NCBI GenBank assembly: GCA_036278735.1
Contig: DASUKM010000048.1
Location: forward strand, 1 to 61,819
DNA length: 61,819 bases
Direction: 5' to 3'
DNA from: DASUKM01 sp036278735
GTDB taxonomy: Bacteria > Acidobacteriota > Vicinamibacteria > Vicinamibacterales > 2-12-FULL-66-21
The translations under genes were made by a program, and so were the position numbers. Of the stretch, positions 8,966 to 17,987 are shown one piece after another. The notes below the pieces were generated by a model. That model saw only the letters and a program-made list of their open reading frames with translations, did no database searches and had not been told where the DNA came from. Every line of letters begins with the position of its first letter. The first letter of the stretch is position 1.

Positions 8966-9537
8966 ACCAGGCAGCCCTCGCGGAATTCCGACGCCGTCAT
9001 GTGCATCCACTGGCGGAAGTGGCGCCCCAGCTCGCCGGCGCTGAGATAGCCGACGCCGGCCGCCACTTCCTTCACGGTCAGCGGCGCGGCCAGCAGGAGC
9101 GTGGCCTTCAGCACGCGCAGGCCGTGGAGATGGACCGAAAACCGATAGCCGGTCTCGCGCGGGAACAGGTGGCACAGGTACCAGCGGGACACGCCGAGCG
9201 CGCTGGCCGCGTGGTCGAGGTCGAGCGCCGGATCGGCGTAGGCCGCGAGCAGCAGCCGCACCGCTGATTCGCAGCGCACGCGCGCAGACGGGGCGCGGGG
9301 CATGCACGCGATCGGCGACACCCCCTCCGTCAGCAGCCGCTGCGCGAACCCCGAGATGATGCGGGCGATGACGGCGCGTTCGGGAACGGCCGCCGGCGGC
9401 GGCACCGTCGTGAGGACATCCCACGCCGCGGCGATCCGGCCCGCGGCGTCGAACGGCTCCAGCCACGCGGCGGTCGCGGCCTGCGCACGCTGCGCGAAGG
9501 CGAGCAGCGGCGCGTCCATCGCGGGTGAATCGTCCAT
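8914..9537 (-). CDS. AraC-family transcriptional regulator
   Basis: This 207-aa protein has a C-terminal double helix-turn-helix (about residues 100-200): AASALGVSRWYLCHLFPRET for the first HTH and GYLSAGELGRHFRQW with MTASEFREG for the second. The N-terminal 95 residues match no ligand-binding domain I know and are short for the family. The last 52 nt overlap the convergent BNR-repeat gene, which gives an odd tail after the HTH. TAGAAT lies 9 nt before the ATG. Its target is unknown; it is divergent from the downstream sensor-kinase operon. Confidence 0.85.
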   Translation of the reverse strand: MDDSPAMDAPLLAFAQRAQAATAAWLEPFDAAGRIAAAWDVLTTVPPPAAVPERAVIARIISGFAQRLLTEGVSPIACMPRAPSARVRCESAVRLLLAAYADPALDLDHAASALGVSRWYLCHLFPRETGYRFSVHLHGLRVLKATLLLAAPLTVKEVAAGVGYLSAGELGRHFRQWMHMTASEFREGCLVYSCPTTTNGIPIDAAR

Positions 9538-9546
9538 CGAAGACCC

Positions 9547-9552
9547 ATTCTA
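9547..9552 (-). promoter_or_regulatory. Candidate -10 box (TAGAAT), 9 nt before ATG 9537
   Basis: Minus-strand TAGAAT, same spacing as at 5551-5556, with no Shine-Dalgarno. Possible leaderless start of the AraC gene. Confidence 0.4.
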
Positions 9553-9629
9553 ACGCCCGCGCGACAATTTCCGCCTATCAAGAGCAACATCTGCCTACAG
9601 ATCGACGCCCCCGGCCCGTGGCTGACGTG

Positions 9630-9635
9630 TACAAT
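9630..9635 (+). promoter_or_regulatory. Candidate -10 box (TACAAT) of the phosphorelay operon
   Basis: TACAAT lies 34 nt before the ATG at 9670. No convincing -35 is present. Confidence 0.35.
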
Positions 9636-9669
9636 CGCGACGACGGACTCCCCGCGTCCTTTCCATAAC

Positions 9670-11424
9670 ATGTCCAGACCTTCGCTGCGCTGGCGGTTGC
9701 CCGTCTTCATCCTCACCCTTCTGGCCATACTGGGGTTGGCCTTCAACGGTCTCGCGTACTGGGAGGTGCAGCGGACGCTCGAAGCGACGGCTGCCACACG
9801 CCTTCGCGCGACGGCCGGCGAACTGGCCAGCCTGCTGGCGACCTCCGGGGCGGCACGCACGGCGGAAGATCGCCGTCTGGCGGCCAGGCCGGACGTGGCC
9901 GCCGTGCTCACGGCGCCGCCCGGCACGGCCAGCTGGCCCGCCACGCTCAAACACGACCTGATCGACCGCAGCACCGGCGCGACGATCTGGATCCTGGATG
10001 CGAATCGGCATCCCGTCCTGACGTCCCCGCCGGCGGCCGCCGCGCCCGACGCGGCCGACGTGACGCCGGGCCTCGGTCCGCTTCGCGACACCGCCGGAAA
10101 AGTGACGTACACGGCGACCAGCGTCATTGCCGGGGCCGATCGCCAGCCGGCCGGCTACTTCATCGTGCGCCGCGTGTTGTCCTCGGGATCGGCCTCCAAC
10201 GTGCTCGGCCGCCTGATTGGCGACAAGGCGGCCGTGAAGATGGGGAATGTCGACGACAGCCTCTGGACCGACCTTTCGCGCGTGGTCGCCGCGCCGCCGA
10301 AAGTGGGATCGAACCAGATGGCGTCGGTGCACGAGGCGGACGGGGATCACGTGGGCACGCGGCTCCGGATTGCCGGAACGCCGTGGGCGATCTGGGTCGA
10401 CATGCCGCACGCGCAGGTGATGGCCCCCGCGCGGGCGCTGCTGCGGAGCATGCTGCCCGTGGCGATCGTCCTCGTCCTCCTGGGCGCCCTCCTGACCCGC
10501 GTCGTCAGCGGCAAGGCGACGAAGCCGATCGAGGCGCTCGTCACGGCGGCCGAAGGAATTGCCGGCGGCGACTATTCGCGGCGGACCCGGGCCGCGGAAT
10601 ACGAGGAAACCGACCGTCTGGCGAATGCGTTCAACCTGATGGCGGCGCGCGTGCAGGAGGCCCACGGAACGCTCGAAGACCAAGTGCGGCTGCGCACGCG
10701 GGAGCTTGCCGAAGCCGTCAAGACGCTCGAGGAGACACAGGCGGAACTCGTCCGGCGCGAACGGCTCGCGATCCTCGGTCAGCTCGCCAGCGGGGTCGGG
10801 CACGAGCTGCGCAATCCGCTTGGCGTGATGACCAACGCGATCTATTACCTCGAAATCGTGCAGACGGATGCGTCCGACGACGTGCGGGAATATCTGGGCA
10901 TGCTGAAGCACCAGATCGCGCTCTCCGAGAAAATCGTGACCGACCTCCTCGATTTCGCGCGCATCAAGCCGCCGCAGGTGCAGGCGGTGCCGGTCGCGCG
11001 AATCGTCGAGGATCAGATCGCGCGGCTCGGCGACGTCGAGTCGGTCCGCATCGAGCGCGCGCTGCCGCCGTCGCTGCCGGTGGTGGCCGTCGATCCCGTG
11101 CAAATCGGCCAGGTCCTGCTGAACGTGCTCACCAACGCGGTGCAGGCGACGACGGGCGAGGGGATCGTGCGGGTCACGGCCCGGCAGGACGGCGAGTTCG
11201 TGGTGATCGAGGTGCACGATTCCGGCCCCGGCGTGCCACCGGATCTACGCGAGCGCATCTTCGAACCGCTCTTCACGACCAAGCCGCGCGGCATCGGGCT
11301 CGGACTCGCGGTTTCGCGCGGCCTCGCGGAAGCCAACGGCGGACACCTCGCGCTCGCCGACGGCGCGGGCCCCGGCGCCGTCTTCGCGGTCACGCTCCCG
11401 TGCGCGATGGGAGCGGGCGCATGA
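9670..11424 (+). CDS. Membrane sensor histidine kinase
   Basis: This 584-aa kinase has a first transmembrane helix at about 10-30, an extracytoplasmic sensor region to about 258, a second helix at about 260-278 (LPVAIVLVLLGALL), HAMP, and a coiled coil. HisKA follows with phosphoacceptor H378 in GVGHELRNPLG. The ATPase domain has the N box (NVLTNAVQA), DSGPGVP and a GIGLGLA lid. It is the first gene of a three-gene operon; its stop overlaps the next ATG (ATGA at 11421-11424). The neighbours have only receivers and another kinase, so the signal enters a phosphorelay. The ligand is unknown. Confidence 0.93.
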   Translation: MSRPSLRWRLPVFILTLLAILGLAFNGLAYWEVQRTLEATAATRLRATAGELASLLATSGAARTAEDRRLAARPDVAAVLTAPPGTASWPATLKHDLIDRSTGATIWILDANRHPVLTSPPAAAAPDAADVTPGLGPLRDTAGKVTYTATSVIAGADRQPAGYFIVRRVLSSGSASNVLGRLIGDKAAVKMGNVDDSLWTDLSRVVAAPPKVGSNQMASVHEADGDHVGTRLRIAGTPWAIWVDMPHAQVMAPARALLRSMLPVAIVLVLLGALLTRVVSGKATKPIEALVTAAEGIAGGDYSRRTRAAEYEETDRLANAFNLMAARVQEAHGTLEDQVRLRTRELAEAVKTLEETQAELVRRERLAILGQLASGVGHELRNPLGVMTNAIYYLEIVQTDASDDVREYLGMLKHQIALSEKIVTDLLDFARIKPPQVQAVPVARIVEDQIARLGDVESVRIERALPPSLPVVAVDPVQIGQVLLNVLTNAVQATTGEGIVRVTARQDGEFVVIEVHDSGPGVPPDLRERIFEPLFTTKPRGIGLGLAVSRGLAEANGGHLALADGAGPGAVFAVTLPCAMGAGA

Positions 11425-12146
11425 GCGGCTCGGTCCTCGTGGTCGACGACGATCGCCAGATGGTGAAAACCCTCTGCGGCGTGCTGCGGCTCAAGGGGTG
11501 GGACACGACGGCGGCGTACTCCGGCGAAGAAGCGGTGGAAGCCGTGAAGACCGGCGCCTTCTCGGCGGTCGTGATGGACGTCCGCATGCCGGGGCTCGAC
11601 GGGGTCGGCGCGTTCCGCCAAATCCGGCGGCTCGCGCCGCGGCTGCCCGTGATCCTGATGACGGCCTATGCGGCGCACGAACTGCTCGCACAAGCCGAGC
11701 GCGACGGCGTCCTCATGATCCTGCCCAAGCCGCTGCCGATCACGCAGCTCACGCAGGTGCTGGCCGACGTCGGCGCCCACGCGCGCGTGCTGCTCGTCGA
11801 CGGCGACGCGGATTTTCTCGCGCAGCTCACCGAACGCCTCCGGTCCGACGGACACACGGTCGCGCAGGCGCAATCGCTCGAAGATGCGCTGAACTGTCTC
11901 GAGGCGGACGCGCCCGGGCTGATGGCGATGGATCTGAGGATCGAAGGGCTTGCCGCCCCCGACGAAGCGGTCGTCGCGATCAAGAAGCTCAGTCCGGAGA
12001 CGCTGCTGATCCTGTACAGCGCGCAGGCGGCCTTGCTCGACGAGACGCTGGAGCACCTGCCGCCCGGACTCGTCCACGCCACGCTGCGAAAGCCGTTCTC
12101 GCCGGAACGGCTGATTGAAGTGCTTCATGCCGCCTGTCAGCACTGA
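11421..12146 (+). CDS. Double-receiver response regulator without output domain
   Basis: This 241-aa protein has two receiver domains in tandem. The first (about 1-120) has the acidic pocket VVDDD, phosphoacceptor D53 (VVMDVRMPG) and a KPLP lysine. The second (about 125-241) has LLVDGDAD, candidate D171 (MAMDLRIEG) and RKPFSPE. No DNA-binding or enzymatic output is present. It starts inside the kinase stop (ATGA) and its 3' end overlaps the hybrid kinase, so it is probably a phosphate shuttle. The second receiver has a weaker acidic pocket and may be less active. Confidence 0.9.
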   Translation: MSGSVLVVDDDRQMVKTLCGVLRLKGWDTTAAYSGEEAVEAVKTGAFSAVVMDVRMPGLDGVGAFRQIRRLAPRLPVILMTAYAAHELLAQAERDGVLMILPKPLPITQLTQVLADVGAHARVLLVDGDADFLAQLTERLRSDGHTVAQAQSLEDALNCLEADAPGLMAMDLRIEGLAAPDEAVVAIKKLSPETLLILYSAQAALLDETLEHLPPGLVHATLRKPFSPERLIEVLHAACQH

Positions 12147-14022
12147 TCCGTCGCTCGACGTGCTCGTCGTCGACGACGACAATCAGCTGCTCCGGACCCT
12201 GTCCGACATCCTGAAGCACCGCGGCTACAGCCCGCATACGGCGTCGAGCGGATCGGCGGGGCTCGCGCTCGCGACCCACGGCACGGTCGCGATCGCGCTC
12301 GTCGACCTGCGCCTTCCCGACATGGACGGCCTCGAGGTCGTGGCCGAACTGCGGCGGCTGTCGCAGCTCACCGAGACGGTGATCCTGACCGGGCATGCGT
12401 CGGTCGACAGCGCGGTTCGGGCGCTGCGGGAGCAGAGCCACGACTATCTCGTCAAGCCGGTCGCGCCCGATCAGCTGTTCAGCACCCTCACGCGCGCCTC
12501 CGAGCGGTGGCGGCGCCGCCACGCCGAGGAAGCGCTGCGGCGCGCCGAAGAGCGCTCGCTGCTGCTGCTCGAGAACATCTCGGACATCATCGCCGTCGTC
12601 GGCGACGAGGGACGGATCGAATACGCGAGCCCCTCGCTGGCGCGTACGCTCGGCTACGACCAGGACAGCATCCGGGCGGTGGACGCGCTGGAGCTGGTCC
12701 ACCCGGAGGATCGGTCGGCGGTGGCGGGCGCCGGGTACGCGCTCGCCGCCGAACCGGGCAGCGTCGGAACGGTCGAAGCGCGCGTGCTGCATCTCGACGG
12801 CACCTGGCGCACCCTGGAGGGCCACGTGACCAACCTGCTGGATCGCAGCGCCGTCCGTGGCTTCCTCGTCAGCGCCCGCGACGTCACCGACGCCCGGGCG
12901 CTCGAACTGCAGATGCGGCAGGCCCAGAAGATGGAAACCGTCGGCAACCTGGCCGGCGGGATGGCGCACGATTTCAACAACGTGCTCACCGCCGTCATCG
13001 GGTACAGCGAGCTGTCGCTCGCGATGCCGGATCTCGATCCGGCGGTCCGCGCCGACCTCGAGGAGATCCGCCGCGCCGGCGAACGTGCCGCACAGCTCAC
13101 CCGTCACCTGCTGGCCTTCGCCCGCAAGCAGCCAGCCGAGCCGAGGCTGATCGACGTCAGCGCCGTCATCCGCGATCTCGCGCGCATGCTCCAGCGGCTC
13201 ATCGGCGAACACATCGTCCTCGACGTCCGCGCCGCGCCGCTCGGCGTGACGACGCGCGCGGATCCGCTGCAAATCGAGCAGGTGCTCATGAACCTGGCGG
13301 TGAACGCGCGCGATGCCATGCCGGACGGCGGTTCGCTGGTCGTCGAGACGGCGCTCGCCGAGCTCCGGACCCCCATGGGCGACGGCCCGGCGCCCGGACG
13401 CTACGTCCGCCTGACGGTGACGGACTCGGGGACCGGCATGCCGGAGGAGGTCCGCACCCGCGCGTTCGAGCCCTTCTTCACCACCAAGGAGAGCGGCAAA
13501 GGCACCGGCCTCGGCCTGGCGACCTGCTACGGGATCCTGAAACAGTCGGGGGGCGCGATCGTCATCGAGAGCGAGATGGGGCGCGGGACCGCGATCCACA
13601 CCTACTGGCCGCTCGTGACCGGGACCGCCGTCGCCCACGACGTGGAGCAGTCGCGAACGAGCGGCCCAGGCCGCGAACGGATTCTCGTCGTCGACGACGA
13701 CGACGCGGTCCGGCGGATGGCCGAGACGTCGCTGCGACGCCACGGGTACGACGTCGAATTGACGGCCACGGCCGAAGCCGCGCTCGCGCTGATCGAGGGC
13801 GGCCAGCCCGTCGACCTGCTCCTGACCGACGTGATCCTGACGCGCATGAACGGCGTGGACCTGGCCGCACGCGGCCGTCAGCTCCGGCCGGGACTGCGCG
13901 TGCTGTTCATGTCCGGGTACGATGCCACCGCGGGGAAGACCACGCGGTCCGGACCGATGATTCCCAAACCCTTCACCCCGGCCGCCCTGACCGCGAAGAT
14001 CCGCGAAGTGCTCGATCGGTAG
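12127..14022 (+). CDS. Hybrid histidine kinase REC-PAS-HK-REC
   Basis: This 631-aa cytoplasmic protein has an N-terminal receiver (D60 in LVDLRLPDMDG), a PAS domain (about 140-260, starting LLENISDIIAVVGDEG), and HisKA with H281 in GGMAHDFNNVLTAV. The ATPase follows (NLAVNARDAMPDGG, DSGTGMP, GTGLGLA), then a C-terminal receiver (D568 in LLTDVILTRMNG). The ATG at 12127 is preferred over the in-frame ATG at 12115; either overlaps the previous gene. No membrane segment is present, so it likely receives phosphate from the two upstream proteins. A perfect hairpin follows the stop. Confidence 0.92.
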   Translation: MPPVSTDPSLDVLVVDDDNQLLRTLSDILKHRGYSPHTASSGSAGLALATHGTVAIALVDLRLPDMDGLEVVAELRRLSQLTETVILTGHASVDSAVRALREQSHDYLVKPVAPDQLFSTLTRASERWRRRHAEEALRRAEERSLLLLENISDIIAVVGDEGRIEYASPSLARTLGYDQDSIRAVDALELVHPEDRSAVAGAGYALAAEPGSVGTVEARVLHLDGTWRTLEGHVTNLLDRSAVRGFLVSARDVTDARALELQMRQAQKMETVGNLAGGMAHDFNNVLTAVIGYSELSLAMPDLDPAVRADLEEIRRAGERAAQLTRHLLAFARKQPAEPRLIDVSAVIRDLARMLQRLIGEHIVLDVRAAPLGVTTRADPLQIEQVLMNLAVNARDAMPDGGSLVVETALAELRTPMGDGPAPGRYVRLTVTDSGTGMPEEVRTRAFEPFFTTKESGKGTGLGLATCYGILKQSGGAIVIESEMGRGTAIHTYWPLVTGTAVAHDVEQSRTSGPGRERILVVDDDDAVRRMAETSLRRHGYDVELTATAEAALALIEGGQPVDLLLTDVILTRMNGVDLAARGRQLRPGLRVLFMSGYDATAGKTTRSGPMIPKPFTPAALTAKIREVLDR

Positions 14023-14035
14023 GCGTAGCGAAACG

Positions 14036-14070
14036 GCCCGATTGGCGAACGAGGCGTTCGCCAATCGGGC
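14036..14070. terminator. Bidirectional terminator-like hairpin
   Basis: A perfect 15-bp stem, GCCCGATTGGCGAAC / GTTCGCCAATCGGGC, has a 5-nt loop. It lies between the convergent hybrid kinase and htrA genes. There is no T-tract on either side, so it may act as an mRNA 3' end stabiliser as well. Confidence 0.75.
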
Positions 14071-14093
14071 TCCACGCGCTCGACGCGCGCGGT

Positions 14094-15569
14094 TCAGCGC
14101 GGATGAATCGTCAGGAACAGATCCGTGCCCTTGCGGTTGATCAGCAGGAGCGCGGGTTTCGCGGCGGTGGCAGTGTCGAGCGCCGACCGCAGCCCGTCGG
14201 CGGTCTTGACGGCCTGGCCGTTCACTTGCTCGATCACGTCGCCTTCCTGAATCTGGCTGTCGGCAGCGGCCCCCGCCGGGTCCACCCCGGCGACGACGAG
14301 TCCCTGCGTCGAGCGGGGCACGCCGAGCTGATCCGCCATGTCGGGCGTGAACGGCTGCACGCTCATCCCGTACGTGCCGCGGCCGTTCTCCCCGCCCTCG
14401 TCGCCGGTCTGTTCGGGCGTGGTCGAGAGCGCGGCGAGCGTGGCCTGCACGTCCTTCGACTGTCCATGGCGAACGACCTGCAGCGACACCGTCGTGCCCG
14501 GCTGCGTGCTCGCGACGTCGTTGCGGAGCTGGTTGCTGTCGGTGACCGGCGCGCCGTTGAATCGGGTGATGACATCCCCCTGCTCGATGCCGGCGTGCGC
14601 CGCGGGGCTGCCTGGATCGACGTCGCTGACGAGCGCACCGTCGGCCGACGACAGGCCGAACGCTTTGGCCATGTCCGCCGAGAGCGGCTGTACGGTGACG
14701 CCCAGCTTGCCGCGCCGGACGCTGCCGTGATCGATGAGCTGCGCCATCACGTGCTTCGCCATGTTCGACGGAATCGCGAAGCCGAGCCCGATGTTGCCGT
14801 CCGAGGGGGAGAGGATCTGCGAGTTGATGCCGATCAGCTCGCCGCTCGTGTTCACGAGCGCCCCGCCGGAGTTGCCGTGGTTGATCGCGGCGTCCGTCTG
14901 CAGGAAGTCCTGGTATGCGTCTCCCGCTTCGGTCTGGCGCCCCTTGGCGCTGATGATGCCGGAGGTGACGGTCTCGCCGATGCCGAGCGGATCCCCCACC
15001 GCCAGGACGACGTCACCCACCTTGACGGCGTCGGAGTTGCCGAGCGTCAGCGTCGGCAGGGCCTTCGCGTCGATCTTCACGACGGCGAGGTCGCTCGGCG
15101 GATCGGTCCCGACCACCTTCGCGGTGAAGGTCCGCTTGTCGGGCAGTTCCACCTGCACTTCGTCGGCGCCGTCGACGACGTGATTGTTGGTGAGGATGTA
15201 GCCGTCCTGGCTGACGATGACGCCGGAGCCGAGGCCGCGCTCGACGCCGCGCGGCTGGCGCGGCATCCGCATCTGCGGGCCGAAGAAGCGGCGCAGCATC
15301 TCGTCGGGCATCTGTTGATCGGTGGGAATCGCGGCGGCGCGCTTTTCGACCCGCACGGTGACGACGGCGGGCATCACGCGGTCGACGACCGACGCGTACG
15401 ACGCGGCCGGGGCGGCCGGGGAAGCCGTGGAAGCAGGAGCCGCGGCGGTCGCGACGGCCTTCGTCGCGGCGGCATGGCTGTTGGGTTCAGGAGCCTTCCA
15501 CGCCACCAGCGCGACGAATGCCAGCCCGACGGCGGCAAGGCCTCCTTTCTTGACGTATCTGTTGTGCAT
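14094..15569 (-). CDS. Do/HtrA-family periplasmic serine protease
   Basis: This 491-aa envelope protease has an N-terminal membrane anchor or signal (about 9-25), an Ala/Ser/Pro linker, and a trypsin-like domain. The catalytic triad is visible as the His of ILTNNHVVDGA, the Asp of PPSDLAVVKID and the Ser of HGNSGGALV. Two PDZ domains follow (about 295-385 and 405-491), each with a GDVI motif. The residue before GNSGG is His where Pro is usual. Domain order and length fit DegP/DegQ-type quality-control proteases. It is divergent from the DUF5916 gene. Which Do paralogue it is cannot be told. Confidence 0.92.
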   Translation of the reverse strand: MHNRYVKKGGLAAVGLAFVALVAWKAPEPNSHAAATKAVATAAAPASTASPAAPAASYASVVDRVMPAVVTVRVEKRAAAIPTDQQMPDEMLRRFFGPQMRMPRQPRGVERGLGSGVIVSQDGYILTNNHVVDGADEVQVELPDKRTFTAKVVGTDPPSDLAVVKIDAKALPTLTLGNSDAVKVGDVVLAVGDPLGIGETVTSGIISAKGRQTEAGDAYQDFLQTDAAINHGNSGGALVNTSGELIGINSQILSPSDGNIGLGFAIPSNMAKHVMAQLIDHGSVRRGKLGVTVQPLSADMAKAFGLSSADGALVSDVDPGSPAAHAGIEQGDVITRFNGAPVTDSNQLRNDVASTQPGTTVSLQVVRHGQSKDVQATLAALSTTPEQTGDEGGENGRGTYGMSVQPFTPDMADQLGVPRSTQGLVVAGVDPAGAAADSQIQEGDVIEQVNGQAVKTADGLRSALDTATAAKPALLLINRKGTDLFLTIHPR

Positions 15570-15692
15570 GTGCTGACCTTTCCGTCCGCCGCTACACGGC
15601 GAACACGCTCTATTCGATTAGACGATCGGCAACCTTGCGGGCGGGTGTCGCGAACATTACATGCGTGACAGGATCGCCGGAACCCCGCTTGA

Positions 15693-15698
15693 TACAAT
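15693..15698 (+). promoter_or_regulatory. Candidate -10 box (TACAAT)
   Basis: TACAAT lies 24 nt before the ATG at 15723, in the gap between the divergent htrA-like and DUF5916 genes. Confidence 0.35.
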
Positions 15699-15722
15699 TC
15701 GCTCGTCTTGCTTTCCACGCTG

Positions 15723-17981
15723 ATGGCTCCCCTGCTGCTCGCCGCGCTGTCCGCGTCCGACCCCGTGATCGGCCGCGGCTCCCCCTCCTTCACCGCGCCT
15801 CGCATCGAGGCCACCGTCGCGATCGACGGCGCGCTCGACGAACCGCCGTGGTCGCAGGCGACGACGCTCACGGGCTTTTCTGAGTATCAGCCGGCCGACG
15901 GACGGCCCGCCCAGGAGCGCACGGACGTGCTCGTGTGGTATGGACCCCACGCGATCTATTTCGGCATCGTGGCGCAGGACGCCGACCCGGCGTCGATCCG
16001 GGCGACGATGGCCGACCGCGATCACCTCGAGCGCGACGACTCCGTCACGATCTACCTCGACACGTTCGACGATCGCCGGCGCGCGTTCTTTTTCACCGTC
16101 AATCCGCTCGGCGCGCAGGAGGACGGCGTCTACAGCGAGGGGCCGGGCAGCGCCGGACATCAGTTCGGCGGCAACGAGGACACGAACCCGGACTTCCGCT
16201 TCGACTCGAAGGGGCGTCTCACGCCGACCGGCTACGTGGTCGAGGTCCGCATCCCCTTCAAGAGCCTGCGGTATTCCGGCGGCGATACGATGTCGTGGGG
16301 CATCAACGTCAAACGCACCATCCAGCGCACCGGACACGAGGACACCTGGACGGACGCGCGCCGCGTCTCCAGTTTCCTCGCGCAGTCGGGCACCCTGGAA
16401 GGGCTCCACGATCTCCAGCGCGGCATCGTGACCGAGGTGCAACCCTTCGTCACCGGGACGAACGCCGGCACGCGCGAGGCCGACGGACGATTCCGCCGCG
16501 GCGCCTCCGACTTCTCCGCGGGCGTGAACGGCCAGCTCGGGTTCTCGAACGTCACGCTGGACGCGACGGTGAACCCCGACTTCAGCCAGGTCGAGTCGGA
16601 CGCCGGGTTGATCACCATCAACGAGCGGTTTCCCCTCTTCGTGCCGGAGAAGCGGCCGTTCTTTCTCGAGGGGATCGAGCTCTTCTCGACCCCCAATCAG
16701 CTCGTGTACACGCGCCAGATCGTCAACCCGATTGCCGGAGCCAAGGTGACCGGCAAGATTGGCGCCTTCAGCATCGCCCACCTCACCGCGCTCGACGATG
16801 CGGCTGATGGACACGCGCTGGTCGACGTCACGCGCCTGCGGCGCGACTTCGGGAGCAGCTCGGTCGCCGGCGTCACCTATACCGACCGCACCCGCGATCG
16901 CGGTTTCAATCGCGTGCTCGCCGCGGATACACGGATCGTCTTTCACGAGCTGTACTACGTGCTCGGTCAGGTCGGACGCTCGTGGACGGGCGCCCCCTCC
17001 GACACGACGAAGGGCTCCCCGATCTGGTCGGCCGAATTCGACCGCACCGCCCGGCACTGGGGGTTCAATTACAAGCTGAACGGCGTCGGCGATGGCTTCG
17101 AGTCGCAGCTCGGCTTCGTCCCGCGCAGCGGCATCGTCGAGGGACATGCCGAGAACCGGTTCTCGTACTACGGGCCGCCCGGATCGCCGTTCGAAGAGCT
17201 CAGCGCCTTCTTCGGCCCTTCGCGCATCTGGCGATATGGCGGCTTCGGCCGCGAGTCGCCGATCGAAGGAGAGGACTCCGTCCGGCTGAGCGCGACGCTG
17301 CGCGGCGGATGGGAGCTCCAGGCGAATCCGAGCCGCAACTTCTACAGGTTCGACCCGGCCGATTATCGCGGGTACTCGATGGCCGGACCGGCGCACCTCC
17401 CCTTCGTGCCTCCGGATGCCGCCGATGGACTCTGGGGACTGTCGTCGTCGATCTCGACGCCCACGTGGCAGACGATCAACGCCGAGATCGAGTTCCTGGA
17501 CGGCGAGACGGCGATCTTTCCGGAAGCGGCGCGCGGGCGCGAGCGCCGATGGACGGCCACGCTCGGGGTGCGTCCCACCAGTTCAATCCGCATCGACCTG
17601 GATGCCGTGCGATCGGTCATCACCCGGGCACGCGACGGGTCCGAATTCGCGAAGACCGTCCTGCCGCGCCTGAAGGTCGAATACCAGCCGCGGCGCTCGC
17701 TGTTTTTCCGCGTCGTCTCCGAGTACCGCGCGGAGCGGCAGGCGGCGCTGGTCGATCCGCGGACCGGCGCGCCGCTCGCACTCGACGGCGAGCCGACGGC
17801 AGCCGAGCGGTTCCACGGTCTGCGGCTCGACTGGCTCGTCTCGTTCGAGCCGACGCCCGGCACGGCGGCCTACCTGGGCTACGGCAGCCAGCTCGAACGG
17901 CCGGCGAACGACAACCTCACGTCGTTCCGGCGCACGACCGACGCCTTCTTCATCAAGCTCGCCTATCGGGTGCGCAGGTAG
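15723..17981 (+). CDS. CBM9/DUF5916 outer-membrane-associated protein
   Basis: This 752-aa exported protein opens with a carbohydrate-binding family 9-like sandwich (about 25-200; IDGALDEPPWSQA, YFGIVAQDADP, VVEVRIPFKSLRY). A DUF5916 region follows (about 230-752) with NPDFSQVESD, FPEKRPFF-like VPEKRPFFLEG and many alternating beta strands consistent with a barrel ending in KLAYRVRR. Substrate is unknown; the family is common in Acidobacteriota and Bacteroidota. I prefer the ATG at 15723; a TTG at 15708 would add MLSTL. Neither has a Shine-Dalgarno. It ends 6 nt from the convergent kinase. Confidence 0.85.
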   Translation: MAPLLLAALSASDPVIGRGSPSFTAPRIEATVAIDGALDEPPWSQATTLTGFSEYQPADGRPAQERTDVLVWYGPHAIYFGIVAQDADPASIRATMADRDHLERDDSVTIYLDTFDDRRRAFFFTVNPLGAQEDGVYSEGPGSAGHQFGGNEDTNPDFRFDSKGRLTPTGYVVEVRIPFKSLRYSGGDTMSWGINVKRTIQRTGHEDTWTDARRVSSFLAQSGTLEGLHDLQRGIVTEVQPFVTGTNAGTREADGRFRRGASDFSAGVNGQLGFSNVTLDATVNPDFSQVESDAGLITINERFPLFVPEKRPFFLEGIELFSTPNQLVYTRQIVNPIAGAKVTGKIGAFSIAHLTALDDAADGHALVDVTRLRRDFGSSSVAGVTYTDRTRDRGFNRVLAADTRIVFHELYYVLGQVGRSWTGAPSDTTKGSPIWSAEFDRTARHWGFNYKLNGVGDGFESQLGFVPRSGIVEGHAENRFSYYGPPGSPFEELSAFFGPSRIWRYGGFGRESPIEGEDSVRLSATLRGGWELQANPSRNFYRFDPADYRGYSMAGPAHLPFVPPDAADGLWGLSSSISTPTWQTINAEIEFLDGETAIFPEAARGRERRWTATLGVRPTSSIRIDLDAVRSVITRARDGSEFAKTVLPRLKVEYQPRRSLFFRVVSEYRAERQAALVDPRTGAPLALDGEPTAAERFHGLRLDWLVSFEPTPGTAAYLGYGSQLERPANDNLTSFRRTTDAFFIKLAYRVRR

Positions 17982-17987
17982 GGCCGC

